From Promethearchaeota archaeon (GTDB lineage: Archaea > Asgardarchaeota > Lokiarchaeia > Sigyniarchaeales > SOKP01), in the NCBI GenBank assembly GCA_030606095.1, contig JAUWHC010000052.1:1-10604 (forward strand): a stretch of DNA of 10,604 nt. The letters are read 5' to 3'. This document shows, one piece after another, positions 1 through 5,861 of this stretch; within the stretch, counting starts at the first letter, position 1, and each line of letters begins with the position of its first letter. A model generated the notes under the pieces. It was not told the origin of the DNA, searched no databases, and was given only the letters and a program-made list of their open reading frames with translations. A program made the translations under genes and the position numbers.

Positions 1-293
1 TTATAAAACTATACCTATATAAAGAAAAAGGAATCATGATTTCTAAAATGGATTCTTCACAACCAAAATCGTTAAGAATATTTTGAATATATTTTAAATA
101 TTATTAAATTCAAAGAAGGAAATATAAATTTGAGTATAAGAGTTTCAGAAGTATACGCAAAACAATATGAAAATGTAAAGCAAGAAAAAGAGAGTAGTAA
201 AATTGAGATGGATGATAAAAGATAATATTTTGTATAGACATAGTAGAATCGTGGATTTTCAAAGCTATAGATTGGATATTCGTAAATAAGTCA

Positions 294-311
294 TAAATAA
301 TGCATTATTTA
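294..311. repeat. 18-bp perfect palindrome
   Basis: TAAATAATGCATTATTTA reads identically on both strands. It lies about 50 bp upstream of the candidate RNA at 361 and just upstream of its AT-rich promoter region (332-349). It could be a regulator operator or a chance palindrome in AT-rich DNA. No protein is assigned to it. Confidence 0.5.
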
Positions 312-360
312 ACTCTAATAGATCACAGACTAAATAAAATTTAAAAATATTGATTGTTTA

Positions 361-500
361 GAGGTAATAGTTTCGAGTCATTTCGTAAAGTGAGATTGCC
401 CGACGATTTATCTGTAAAAAATGAGACCGCTCAAATCATGTATTACACACGCTCTACTTTCGTTTCACGAGCAGAAAAATTCTTCATAATTTTATGGGGT
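361..500 (+). ncRNA. Candidate structured RNA, copy 1 of a two-member family
   Basis: This is a GC island in a non-coding stretch: 361-480 is about 38% G+C by hand count against about 22% in 241-360. In AT-rich archaeal genomes such islands usually mark structured RNAs. It shares four blocks in order with 5984-6077: AGGTAATA (362-369), TTCGAGTCA (372-380), ATTAC (442-446) and CACGAG followed by AGAA (466-476). GTAATA (364-369) can pair with TATTAC (441-446). AAAGTGAG (387-394), extended by CG (384-385), can pair with 452-462 with one bulge on each side. The two helices cross, giving a pseudoknot. An AT-rich TATA-like stretch (332-349) precedes it and a T7 tract (502-508) follows. Strand and ends are inferred. 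TTCGAGTC resembles a tRNA T-loop, but no T-stem or cloverleaf forms. No known family was recognised. Confidence 0.45.
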
Positions 501-501
501 A

Positions 502-514
502 TTTTTTTATTTTA
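502..514 (+). terminator. T-rich terminator after the candidate RNA
   Basis: A run of seven T (502-508), then A and four more T, follows GGGGT. Archaeal polymerase stops at such tracts without needing a hairpin. It fits the end of the candidate RNA at 361-500. Confidence 0.35.
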
Positions 515-659
515 AATAAACAAAATCTAAAGGTTATGCGTAGAAAACTTTAAAGAAATTGAAGTTTTTAGAAACTAAAGTTGAAAATTGGGGGTTATTA
601 AATATACGAAATTAATAATCTATTATCTAAAATAAGAGAGAGATTTAGAAAGTGATTTT

Positions 660-929
660 TCATTTTCGTTCTGCTTTTGCTCTCTGGGAGACATTTCCCA
701 TATGTACGCTACAGGATATACAATAGTACTTTTTTTTGCTAGGAGTTTGAATAATCGTTCCTGTTTTTTTTAGTTCAGCATACATTCTTCCATCAACTAA
801 AGGGACTCTTCTAGTCACCGCTTTGGCTTTACTTCTCGGTACAAATCTCCCACACTTGGAGCACTGAACTTGACTATAGTGTCCTTTTCTTGATCCCGAT
901 TTGCCACCGCTCTTTCTTTTTTTAGGCAT
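660..929 (-). CDS. rps26e: Ribosomal protein eS26 (S26e)
   Basis: This encodes an 89-residue, strongly basic protein of the small ribosomal subunit. In the eukaryotic family, eS26 binds near the mRNA exit channel and the 3' end of the small-subunit rRNA. Two zinc-binding CxxC pairs are visible (Cys23/Cys26 and Cys70/Cys73), with the family signature YYCISCSVH at residues 68-76. The N-terminus is the usual Lys/Gly/Arg-rich tail (MPKKRKSGGKSGSRKGHYSQ). Length is normal for the archaeal form, which lacks the long C-terminal extension of eukaryotes. The start is ATG, and a strong TATA box centred about 29 bp upstream implies a nearly leaderless mRNA. The gene is alone: 129 bp separate it from the upstream phosphatidyltransferase gene on the same strand. 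eS26 is typical of TACK and Asgard archaea and missing from most Euryarchaeota. Confidence 0.95.
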   Translation of the reverse strand: MPKKRKSGGKSGSRKGHYSQVQCSKCGRFVPRSKAKAVTRRVPLVDGRMYAELKKTGTIIQTPSKKKYYCISCSVHMGNVSQRAKAERK

Positions 930-953
930 TTTTCTTAAACTCTTATTTCTTTG

Positions 954-963
954 TATTTAAATA
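954..963 (-). promoter_or_regulatory. TATA box of rps26e
   Basis: TATTTAAATA matches the archaeal TATA consensus (TTTAAATA/TTTATATA). Its centre is about 29 bp before the ATG, so transcription would begin within a few bases of the start codon. Confidence 0.55.
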
Positions 964-1058
964 AGGCAAACCTTAAAAATTTTGTTTTTTCTCTTAGAAA
1001 GTTGCCAAACTTAAGCTCTATTAAGATTTCCTTTAAAAAGTTATTTTTACTTCTTATT

Positions 1059-1736
1059 TTACTCGTCTAACTTATTTAGAGCTTTAAAAGAAAATATTAA
1101 TCTCTGGACTATGGTCAAAATTAGTAGTCCTGTAAAGACTAAAGTGAATATCGGGAAAAATAATTCAAAAATAAAGTGAATATCGAGAAAAATAGTTCCA
1201 AAATAATTCATCCAAAATTCAGCTATAAAAGCAAACCATAAAATAATTAATCGCTCAGCTCTTTCCATAAATCCTACGCCTTTCATGTCAATACCTTCGT
1301 TTTCCGCTCTGGCACGAATGTAGGAAATCATAATTACTAAAAATAAAATGATATACCCTAAAATGTAATGCAGAAAATTTCCCAAAATCAACCCTATTAT
1401 TAACACCGCATCTGAAAGTCGATCTAAATTAGAATCTAAAAAAGCTCCAGCTTTAGAATTTGAATTCGTCCTTCTGGCTACTTCTCCATCGAACACATCA
1501 AATGCGCCCGCTAAAAACAATATAAAAGGTATCACCCAGGATAAATAAAATGGAAAGTGCAACCCCCCAATTGAAAGTAAAAAAGCAACACTTACAGAAC
1601 ATATAAACCCCATATAGGATAAGAAGGTTGGCGAGATCTTATGTTTGATTAAATAATTAACGGGAAGATCAATAAACTTGTCTAGAAATCTTCTTTGGTT
1701 AGTTCTTTTCTTATTTGTATGTTCTGTTCCGCTCAA
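1059..1736 (-). CDS. CDP-alcohol phosphatidyltransferase (archaetidylinositol-phosphate synthase-like)
   Basis: This is an integral membrane enzyme of 225 residues that makes a polar lipid head group by displacing CMP from a CDP-activated lipid. The family motif DxxDGxxAR-x8-G-x3-D-x3-D is complete: Asp80, Asp83, Gly84, Ala87-Arg88, Gly97, Asp101 and Asp105. The Asp residues bind the divalent metals and the CDP-lipid. About six hydrophobic segments are visible (roughly 39-57, 63-79, 108-119, 121-139, 162-190 and 190-215). The stretch SYIRARAENEGIDMKGVG followed by ERAERLIIL resembles archaeal archaetidylinositol-phosphate synthases. The substrate is inferred; archaetidylglycerol- or archaetidylserine-type activity is possible. 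The start must be TTG: the frame is open upstream for 22 codons with no ATG or GTG before the trmY stop codon, and the first internal Met is residue 42. It lies 66 bp downstream of trmY and may be cotranscribed with it. Confidence 0.88.
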   Translation of the reverse strand: MSGTEHTNKKRTNQRRFLDKFIDLPVNYLIKHKISPTFLSYMGFICSVSVAFLLSIGGLHFPFYLSWVIPFILFLAGAFDVFDGEVARRTNSNSKAGAFLDSNLDRLSDAVLIIGLILGNFLHYILGYIILFLVIMISYIRARAENEGIDMKGVGFMERAERLIILWFAFIAEFWMNYFGTIFLDIHFIFELFFPIFTLVFTGLLILTIVQRLIFSFKALNKLDE

Positions 1737-1772
1737 TTTTTTGAGATTTTTTGAGGTATTTGAGATATTTTG

Positions 1773-1780
1773 TTTTAAAT
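1773..1780 (-). promoter_or_regulatory. Possible TATA box for the phosphatidyltransferase gene
   Basis: ATTTAAAA on the minus strand has its centre about 40 bp before the TTG start, predicting a leader of about 14 bases. The spacer is uniformly AT-rich, so this is weak. It would give the gene its own promoter within the short gap after trmY. Confidence 0.25.
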
Positions 1781-1802
1781 GTACTTTAAAATAAAAAAGT
1801 TT

Positions 1803-2396
1803 TCATATTAATAAGCTCAAGTTCAATTTAATTAATCGAATCGTACTACTTGCTAAGTAAGATCGATTTCCAAGACTCAAATTTGTAAGTTTTAACTCCT
1901 TTAATTCTTTTGAATTTATTAATTCACCGCTTTGGTCTCCAACTATAAATAACAAATTCTTTTTTAGACTCATGTCCATAAATATTTTGCTAAAACCTAC
2001 TCCACTTTCATTTAACACAAATATTTGATATTTTTTCTTAATAAATTTTTTAATTGCTTCAAAAATATCTAAATTTGAACATTTTATTGAATCCAATGGA
2101 TTCACGGTATATTTCTTCTTTCCTTTCTTAATGAAATCTACAAAATAATCTGTCAAGAGTATTTCGTTTTTGGGAAAAGTATCGTTATTAAATTTATTGG
2201 AATCAAAAACATACGTTCCATACTTATCTAGAAAAGCCCAAATTTGAATGTTTTTTTCGAGTTTATTATCGTTTATAAGTGTTGATAAAACACATCTTGA
2301 AATTACATCTAATCTCCCAGAAGTGCCTTGAATATCTTTAATATTATAATTTTCAAGAATTACAGTACTGGATTTTATAAAAAATATTGTTTTCAT
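1803..2396 (-). CDS. trmY: tRNA (pseudouridine54-N1)-methyltransferase TrmY
   Basis: This is a 197-residue SPOUT-superfamily methyltransferase that uses S-adenosylmethionine to turn pseudouridine 54 of the tRNA T-loop into N1-methylpseudouridine, the archaeal counterpart of ribothymidine. The N-terminal family signature GTSGRLDVISRC is at residues 24-35. The C-terminal trefoil-knot strands are LLFIVGDQSG (148-157, the usual GDHxG position) and LSLGNRSYLASSTIRLI (173-189, matching the ISL-P-S-hydrophobic cofactor loop). Differences from better-studied TrmY proteins: His of GDHxG is Gln, the central PDERS-type motif is reduced to NPLDS (99-103), and the SPGIYV segment is not recognisable. The family assignment is firm; activity on position 54 is inferred. 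It starts at ATG, with a leaderless-type TATA element about 20-25 bp upstream. It is divergent from the Lrp-type regulator across 97 bp. Confidence 0.85.
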   Translation of the reverse strand: MKTIFFIKSSTVILENYNIKDIQGTSGRLDVISRCVLSTLINDNKLEKNIQIWAFLDKYGTYVFDSNKFNNDTFPKNEILLTDYFVDFIKKGKKKYTVNPLDSIKCSNLDIFEAIKKFIKKKYQIFVLNESGVGFSKIFMDMSLKKNLLFIVGDQSGELINSKELKELKLTNLSLGNRSYLASSTIRLIKLNLSLLI

Positions 2397-2493
2397 AGGG
2401 TTTTAGAGAGAGATTATAATTGATCAGCTATAGTATATATTGTATATCGTATAATAATAAAATAGCTATCCTATATTATAGAGATTTTCGGTT
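2397..2493. promoter_or_regulatory. Divergent promoter region of trmY and the Lrp-type gene
   Basis: These 97 bp hold both promoters. On the minus strand, ATTATAAT around 2413-2421 or TATATAC around 2432-2439 could serve trmY. On the plus strand, TATAATAATAAAATA (about 2450-2464) lies about 37 bp before the regulator's ATG and would give a start near 2482. The hexamer AGCTAT is repeated directly at 2426-2431 and 2464-2469, flanking a GTATAT-rich core. Lrp/AsnC regulators commonly repress their own promoters, so these repeats are candidate operator half-sites. That role is inference. Confidence 0.4.
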
Positions 2494-3426
2494 ATGGATG
2501 AAATTGATTTTACAATTTGTATGCTATTAATGGCCAATTCAAGGACACCTTACAAAGAGTTCGCTGAACTATACCATATAAGTGTCAATTCCATTCATAA
2601 GAGAATAAGATCATTAGTTGATAACAAAATAATTCAAAGTTTTAACGCTCGACTTGGCTTCGCGAATTTTCCTAATGTTTCAAATATTATTATGTTTGGA
2701 ATACCGAATGTGAAGGATAGAAAAGATTTAATGGATAATTTAGGTCGTAATGAGAATATTTACAACATAAAGAGGGCAAGTGGCAATTTATTCTATATTT
2801 ATGCATATATACGGAACACAAGTGAGCTGGATTATTTAATTTCATTTATTCGCAAAGCAGGAGATGTTAGAGAATTAACTGTCGGTATTGAAAGGAATAT
2901 GCCATTTTTTTCTTTAGGAGAAAAGAAAAAGCTTTCAGATATGGATTACCTAATTATAGATTCTCTGAAAGATAATTCAAGAAAAAAAAGATCAGACATC
3001 TCTAATGAACTTAATATATCAACTAAAACTGTAAGTAGGAGGTTAGATAATCTAATCAATAATTTTTTAGTCCAATTTCAAATTGATTGGTATCCCGATA
3101 ATTCTGGTCAAGTTACTTCAATTATTATCTTAAAATTAAAGTCTGATTTGATTGTGGATGATAATGAATTTATCAAGAATCTTAGGAACCAATATGGTTC
3201 AAAAATCCTATTTACATGGTCTTTCAGTAATCTACCTAATATTAAACTTGTTAGTGTTTGGACAGAAACGATGAAAGAATTACAAAACATTGAAACTTCA
3301 TTTTTATCCGAAATAAGGTATGAATCGGTAGAAGTTACTGTACTTATAGAAGGGAAAATGTACCCTACATGGATTGACAAACAATTAGAAGATAAAATTA
3401 GTAATATTAAACAAAATTTAAGATGA
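2494..3426 (+). CDS. Tandem Lrp/AsnC-type winged-helix transcriptional regulator
   Basis: This is a 310-residue protein built from two Lrp-like modules, about twice the length of an ordinary Lrp/AsnC protein. The first winged helix-turn-helix covers residues 1-52 (MDEIDFTICMLLMANSR, then recognition helix VNSIHKRIRSL), followed by an alpha/beta region to about 135. The second covers about 147-200 (LSDMDYLIIDSLKDNSRK, recognition helix TKTVSRRLDNL), followed by another alpha/beta domain. The linked domains resemble the Lrp/AsnC ligand-binding fold only loosely, so the effector is unknown. Two-headed Lrp-like proteins occur in archaea. The start is ATG, with in-frame similarity to the Lrp consensus from residue 1. 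It is divergent from trmY and 318 bp upstream of an ABC exporter on the same strand, which may be a target. The first bases of this gene recur in decayed form at 5372. Confidence 0.8.
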   Translation: MDEIDFTICMLLMANSRTPYKEFAELYHISVNSIHKRIRSLVDNKIIQSFNARLGFANFPNVSNIIMFGIPNVKDRKDLMDNLGRNENIYNIKRASGNLFYIYAYIRNTSELDYLISFIRKAGDVRELTVGIERNMPFFSLGEKKKLSDMDYLIIDSLKDNSRKKRSDISNELNISTKTVSRRLDNLINNFLVQFQIDWYPDNSGQVTSIIILKLKSDLIVDDNEFIKNLRNQYGSKILFTWSFSNLPNIKLVSVWTETMKELQNIETSFLSEIRYESVEVTVLIEGKMYPTWIDKQLEDKISNIKQNLR

Positions 3427-3566
3427 AACCTTTTTGATCCAAATTTCACTGTTTTCTAACCCGATTAAGTAATAGGTAGGAATTAATATTTTTCAACTTA
3501 ATTTTACCTAAGAATTGAAGGATGGGAAGACTATAATAAATACTAACTCTAGTGATGTTATCATCC

Positions 3567-3584
3567 TTAACCCAATTGGGTTAA
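3567..3584. promoter_or_regulatory. 18-bp perfect palindrome, candidate operator or terminator hairpin
   Basis: TTAACCCAATTGGGTTAA is perfectly symmetric. As DNA it is a good dimeric-regulator site; as RNA it forms a 7-bp stem with a 4-base loop, and T-rich tracts follow at 3595-3599 and 3606-3612, so it could also end the upstream Lrp-type transcript. A copy of GTTATCATC lies two bases to its left. The choice between these roles is open. Confidence 0.5.
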
Positions 3585-3648
3585 AAAACTCCCATTTTTC
3601 CATTACTTTTTTACTTGTTTATTATATATGGGGTTATCATCAAATTTA

Positions 3649-3660
3649 AAAGCGCGCTTT
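3649..3660. promoter_or_regulatory. GC-centred 12-bp palindrome, candidate operator
   Basis: AAAGCGCGCTTT is perfectly symmetric, and GCGCGC is very unusual in this AT-rich DNA. It lies about 35 bp upstream of the TATA-like element at 3694 and eight bases after the second GTTATCATC. Its position suits an activator or repressor of the exporter operon. Confidence 0.45.
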
Positions 3661-3693
3661 AATATTTCAATATCAAATAATGGACTAAAAATG

Positions 3694-3701
3694 TTTTATA
3701 T
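3694..3701 (+). promoter_or_regulatory. Likely TATA box of the ABC exporter operon
   Basis: TTTTATAT is centred about 47 bp before the ATG at 3745, predicting a transcript start near 3723 and a leader of about 20 bases. An alternative TATATAT at about 3622 would give a much longer leader containing the GC palindrome. Confidence 0.35.
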
Positions 3702-3744
3702 TGATTTAGTTGTTAAATTAAGTAAAACAATATAAGTGAATAAA

Positions 3745-4557
3745 ATGTCAGAATCTAAAACGAAAGAATATGAAAAACCTGAAAATATTATAAATCCTAA
3801 TAGTAAATTCTCTATTGAGGTAAATAACCTTAGAAAGGTTTTTAGAGGGAAAAAAGGGTTTGATGATGTAGTTGCTGTTGATGATATTTCCTTTAAAGTA
3901 AAATCTGGAGAATTATTTGGCTTTTTAGGTCCAAATGGAGCAGGAAAAACAACCACAATAAACATACTGATTGGCTTATTAAAACCAACAAGTGGTACTG
4001 CAATTGTTAATGGTTACGATGTAAAAGATGGGCTCTATCATATTAAACAATTGATTGGAGTCTGTCCGCAAGAACCTGCGATTTTTAAACTTCTAACAGG
4101 GAAAGAAAACATCAAACTTTTTGGTGCACTTCATTCCATGAAAAAAGTTGAAATAGAGGAGAATGCGGATAAACTTTTAAAAATTCTAAATTTATCCAAT
4201 GCGAGTAAACGAAAAACCAAAGGATATAGTGGTGGAATGTTAAGGCAGTTAAATATGATAATTGCTTTAATACATGACCCCAAAATAGCGTTTTTAGACG
4301 AACCCACCGTAGGCATGGATCCTAGAGTCCGTAGAGCAACTTGGGAATTCATACGCTCACTTAAAAAAAAAAATAAAACGATATTTTTGACTACGCATTA
4401 CATTGAAGAAGCTGAAAAACTTTGCGACAGAGTTGCCATTATAGATTATGGAAAAATTATTGAAATTGGAAACCCGAATGAATTGATCCAAAAATATATG
4501 GTTAATAACTTAGAGGATGTTTTTATGAAAATTACCGGAAGAAGAATAATGGAGTGA
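3745..4557 (+). CDS. ABC-2 type exporter, ATP-binding subunit
   Basis: This is a 270-residue nucleotide-binding subunit of the DrrA/CcmA-like group that drives export through the membrane partner encoded next. Visible motifs (numbered from ATG 3745): Walker A GPNGAGKTT at about 62-70, Q-loop in CPQEPAIF, signature YSGGMLRQ (Tyr where Leu is common), Walker B IAFLDEP with catalytic Glu, D-loop GMDP and H-loop TTHY. The N-terminus carries an extra polar extension of about 25 residues. A GTG three codons upstream (3736) is also possible; ATG 3745 is preferred because it leaves about 20 bases after the likely transcript start. The exported substrate cannot be told from sequence. The last bases (GGAGTGA, 4551-4557) contain the ribosome-binding site of the next gene, so translation of the pair is probably coupled. 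Confidence 0.93.
   Translation: MSESKTKEYEKPENIINPNSKFSIEVNNLRKVFRGKKGFDDVVAVDDISFKVKSGELFGFLGPNGAGKTTTINILIGLLKPTSGTAIVNGYDVKDGLYHIKQLIGVCPQEPAIFKLLTGKENIKLFGALHSMKKVEIEENADKLLKILNLSNASKRKTKGYSGGMLRQLNMIIALIHDPKIAFLDEPTVGMDPRVRRATWEFIRSLKKKNKTIFLTTHYIEEAEKLCDRVAIIDYGKIIEIGNPNELIQKYMVNNLEDVFMKITGRRIME
4551..4557 (+). promoter_or_regulatory. Shine-Dalgarno site overlapping the ATPase stop codon
   Basis: GGAGTGA combines a GGAG ribosome-binding core with the TGA stop of the ATPase gene and sits six bases before the permease ATG at 4564. This decides the permease start and implies reinitiation by terminating ribosomes. A nearer ATG at 4558 is followed at once by TAA and cannot be used. Confidence 0.6.
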
Positions 4558-4563
4558 ATGTAA

Positions 4564-5301
4564 ATGAAGTTTAAAAGAATTTTAGCTTTGTTAAAGATGG
4601 AACTGCTAAAGGCAATTCGAGAACCAGCTTTCTTATTCTTGATGCTATTATTTCCCGCACTTCTTACAATAATGTTTGGATTAATTTTTGGAGATCCTGA
4701 ATTTGGAATGTCGATGAACACAACAGCTCCAGGATTATTTGCGTATGCCTGCATATTCATAATAATGACAGTAGCTCAATCCTTTTCTGAAATGCGAGAT
4801 CAAGGCCTTCTTAGAAGATTAAACACAACTCCAATGACATCAGCAGATTTTATTGCCAGCAAAATATCCTCAAATATGATTATTGTTGTTCTGCAAGTAA
4901 TAATCATATATATTTTGGCTATTCCATTTGGGTTTACTCCAAATACTAACGTTGTTGGAATGATTTTAGCTTTCCTTTTGATGATAGTATTTTCGCTAAG
5001 TTCAGTTGGGTTAGGACTTATAACAGCTACGATATCTAAATCTTCTGGAACCGCCACGGGGCTTTCATTTATCTTTATATTACCCCAAATGTTTCTAGGA
5101 ACTTTTATACCGGTCACCGCAACAACTGAGCCTATAGCAATGTTCATGCCAAGTTATCATGCAACCCAAGCTTTGTCTGCGATTTTTAGTGGAGATTTAA
5201 CTAATCCTTTGGTACTGACTGGTTTTACCTTTATCTTAATAGTAAGCCTAGTAATTATAATTATTGGCATTCTGCTATTTAAGAAATCAGGGAATAAATA
5301 A
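4564..5301 (+). CDS. ABC-2 type exporter, membrane permease
   Basis: This is a 245-residue integral membrane subunit that pairs with the ATPase encoded immediately upstream (6-bp gap) to form an exporter, probably as a dimer of each subunit. Six hydrophobic segments fit the ABC-2 fold: about 22-42, 58-76, 101-123, 131-155, 164-184 and 217-240. Between segments 2 and 3 is the family-typical amphipathic stretch EMRDQGLLRRLNTTPM (about 79-94), followed by helix SADFIASKI; this region normally contacts the ATPase. The GTFIPV sequence after segment 5 also suits the family. The protein is of normal length. The substrate is unknown; drug, lipid and polysaccharide exporters all share this architecture. 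Transcription probably ends at the T10 tract at 5319. Confidence 0.92.
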   Translation: MKFKRILALLKMELLKAIREPAFLFLMLLFPALLTIMFGLIFGDPEFGMSMNTTAPGLFAYACIFIIMTVAQSFSEMRDQGLLRRLNTTPMTSADFIASKISSNMIIVVLQVIIIYILAIPFGFTPNTNVVGMILAFLLMIVFSLSSVGLGLITATISKSSGTATGLSFIFILPQMFLGTFIPVTATTEPIAMFMPSYHATQALSAIFSGDLTNPLVLTGFTFILIVSLVIIIIGILLFKKSGNK

Positions 5302-5318
5302 TTTAGAAATAATTATAC

Positions 5319-5328
5319 TTTTTTTTTA
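5319..5328 (+). terminator. T10 terminator of the exporter operon
   Basis: Ten consecutive T begin 17 bases after the permease stop codon and continue into a T-rich stretch. This is the expected signal for intrinsic archaeal termination. Confidence 0.6.
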
Positions 5329-5371
5329 TATTTATCCATTAAAGTACTTCTATTATTATTATTATTAATAT

Positions 5372-5416
5372 ATGGATGAAATTGATTACAATATTTATTT
5401 GTGTTAATTTGGAAAA
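5372..5416 (+). pseudogene. Decayed 5' remnant resembling the Lrp-type regulator gene
   Basis: The first 16 bases from the ATG (ATGGATGAAATTGATT) are identical to the start of the Lrp-type gene at 2494. After a 2-base gap the next 25 or so remain similar (ACAAT, then GTTAAT matching TATTAAT). It encodes MDEIDYNIYLC and then a TAA stop; MDEID is the typical opening of Lrp-family proteins. No helix-turn-helix continues in any frame. Read as a truncated duplicate; a chance match of 16 bases at an ATG is the alternative. Confidence 0.4.
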
Positions 5417-5420
5417 AAAG

Positions 5421-5518
5421 AAAAAGTGAGAGGAGTAAAAGAGAGTAAAAATAATGTGAAATGGCAGTTTTTTAAGTAATTATTTTTGTTTTTTACTTTA
5501 TTTTGACTCCTCTTTTTT
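5421..5518. repeat. Large imperfect inverted repeat, possible two-way terminator
   Basis: The left arm (about 5421-5455) and right arm (about 5479-5518) are complementary around a 23-base loop. The outer core AGAGGAGT (5429-5436) pairs perfectly with ACTCCTCT (5506-5513). Inner A-rich and T-rich stretches pair with gaps, ending in ATAAT against ATTAT. Each strand ends the hairpin in a T run (5513-5518 on plus; 5413-5419 read on minus), so it could stop transcription both ways between the converging genes. It could also be the remains of a small inverted-repeat element. Confidence 0.4.
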
Positions 5519-5833
5519 GTATTATCTTATAAAAGGCGTTTAAGATTGCCAATCATTAGAATTATTACTATTCTTTTTTATGAGTAGTATTTTTTTATAA
5601 TTTAGTATTACTTATAAATAATATGAAAAATTTATAAAATAGTATGAAGACGAAAAAACAACCCTCAGAAATATATGTGGTGAAAAAGAACTACGAATAG
5701 CGTTATTTAGCAGAAAAAATCGGATTATATAAAGAAATCTTAATTAAATTTAAAACAATTTGAATTATTTCCCTTCTTTATTCATATAAAAATTTGTTTT
5801 TTAATTAAATAAATAAATTTTTTAACTCGTCCA

Positions 5834-5841
5834 TTATATAT
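5834..5841 (+). promoter_or_regulatory. TATA box of the candidate RNA at 5862
   Basis: TTATATAT is centred at about 5838. The expected transcript start 25 bp downstream is near 5862-5863 (GGAAC), exactly where the GC-rich segment begins. No protein gene follows on this strand, so the promoter most likely serves an RNA gene. Confidence 0.5.
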
Positions 5842-5861
5842 TACATGGGAAAATGATGATG

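Larger units (their letters stand above)
1..659. other. Non-coding region at the left edge
   Basis: No convincing protein gene lies here. The stretch is very AT-rich except for a GC island at about 361-480, annotated separately as a candidate RNA. An 18-bp perfect palindrome sits at 294-311. A possible 31-codon reading frame (130-225, +) begins with TTG nine bases after GAAGGA and ends in TAA; it would encode a short charged peptide starting LSIRVSEVYAKQYE. The purine-rich site in front makes it slightly better than chance, but it has no recognised homologue and is too short to call a gene. Nothing else was found. Confidence 0.5.
3427..3744. other. Regulatory spacer between the Lrp-type gene and the ABC exporter
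   Basis: There is no protein gene here. It holds two perfect palindromes (3567-3584 and 3649-3660), a 9-bp direct repeat GTTATCATC (3557-3565 and 3633-3641), a TATATAT element (about 3622-3628) and a second TATA-like element at 3694-3701. The clustering suggests a regulated promoter for the exporter operon. Confidence 0.5.

Noticed and set aside
371..380. TTCGAGTC resembling a tRNA T-loop, here and at 6005-6012
   Set aside because: The flanking five bases do not pair into a T-stem in either place, and no acceptor, D or anticodon arm can be drawn. Neither is a tRNA gene.
3108..5147. Several antisense open frames of 70-115 codons within the Lrp-type and ABC exporter genes
   Set aside because: They lie wholly or mostly opposite well-supported genes, lack recognisable domains or promoters, and have composition expected from the reverse of AT-rich coding sequence.
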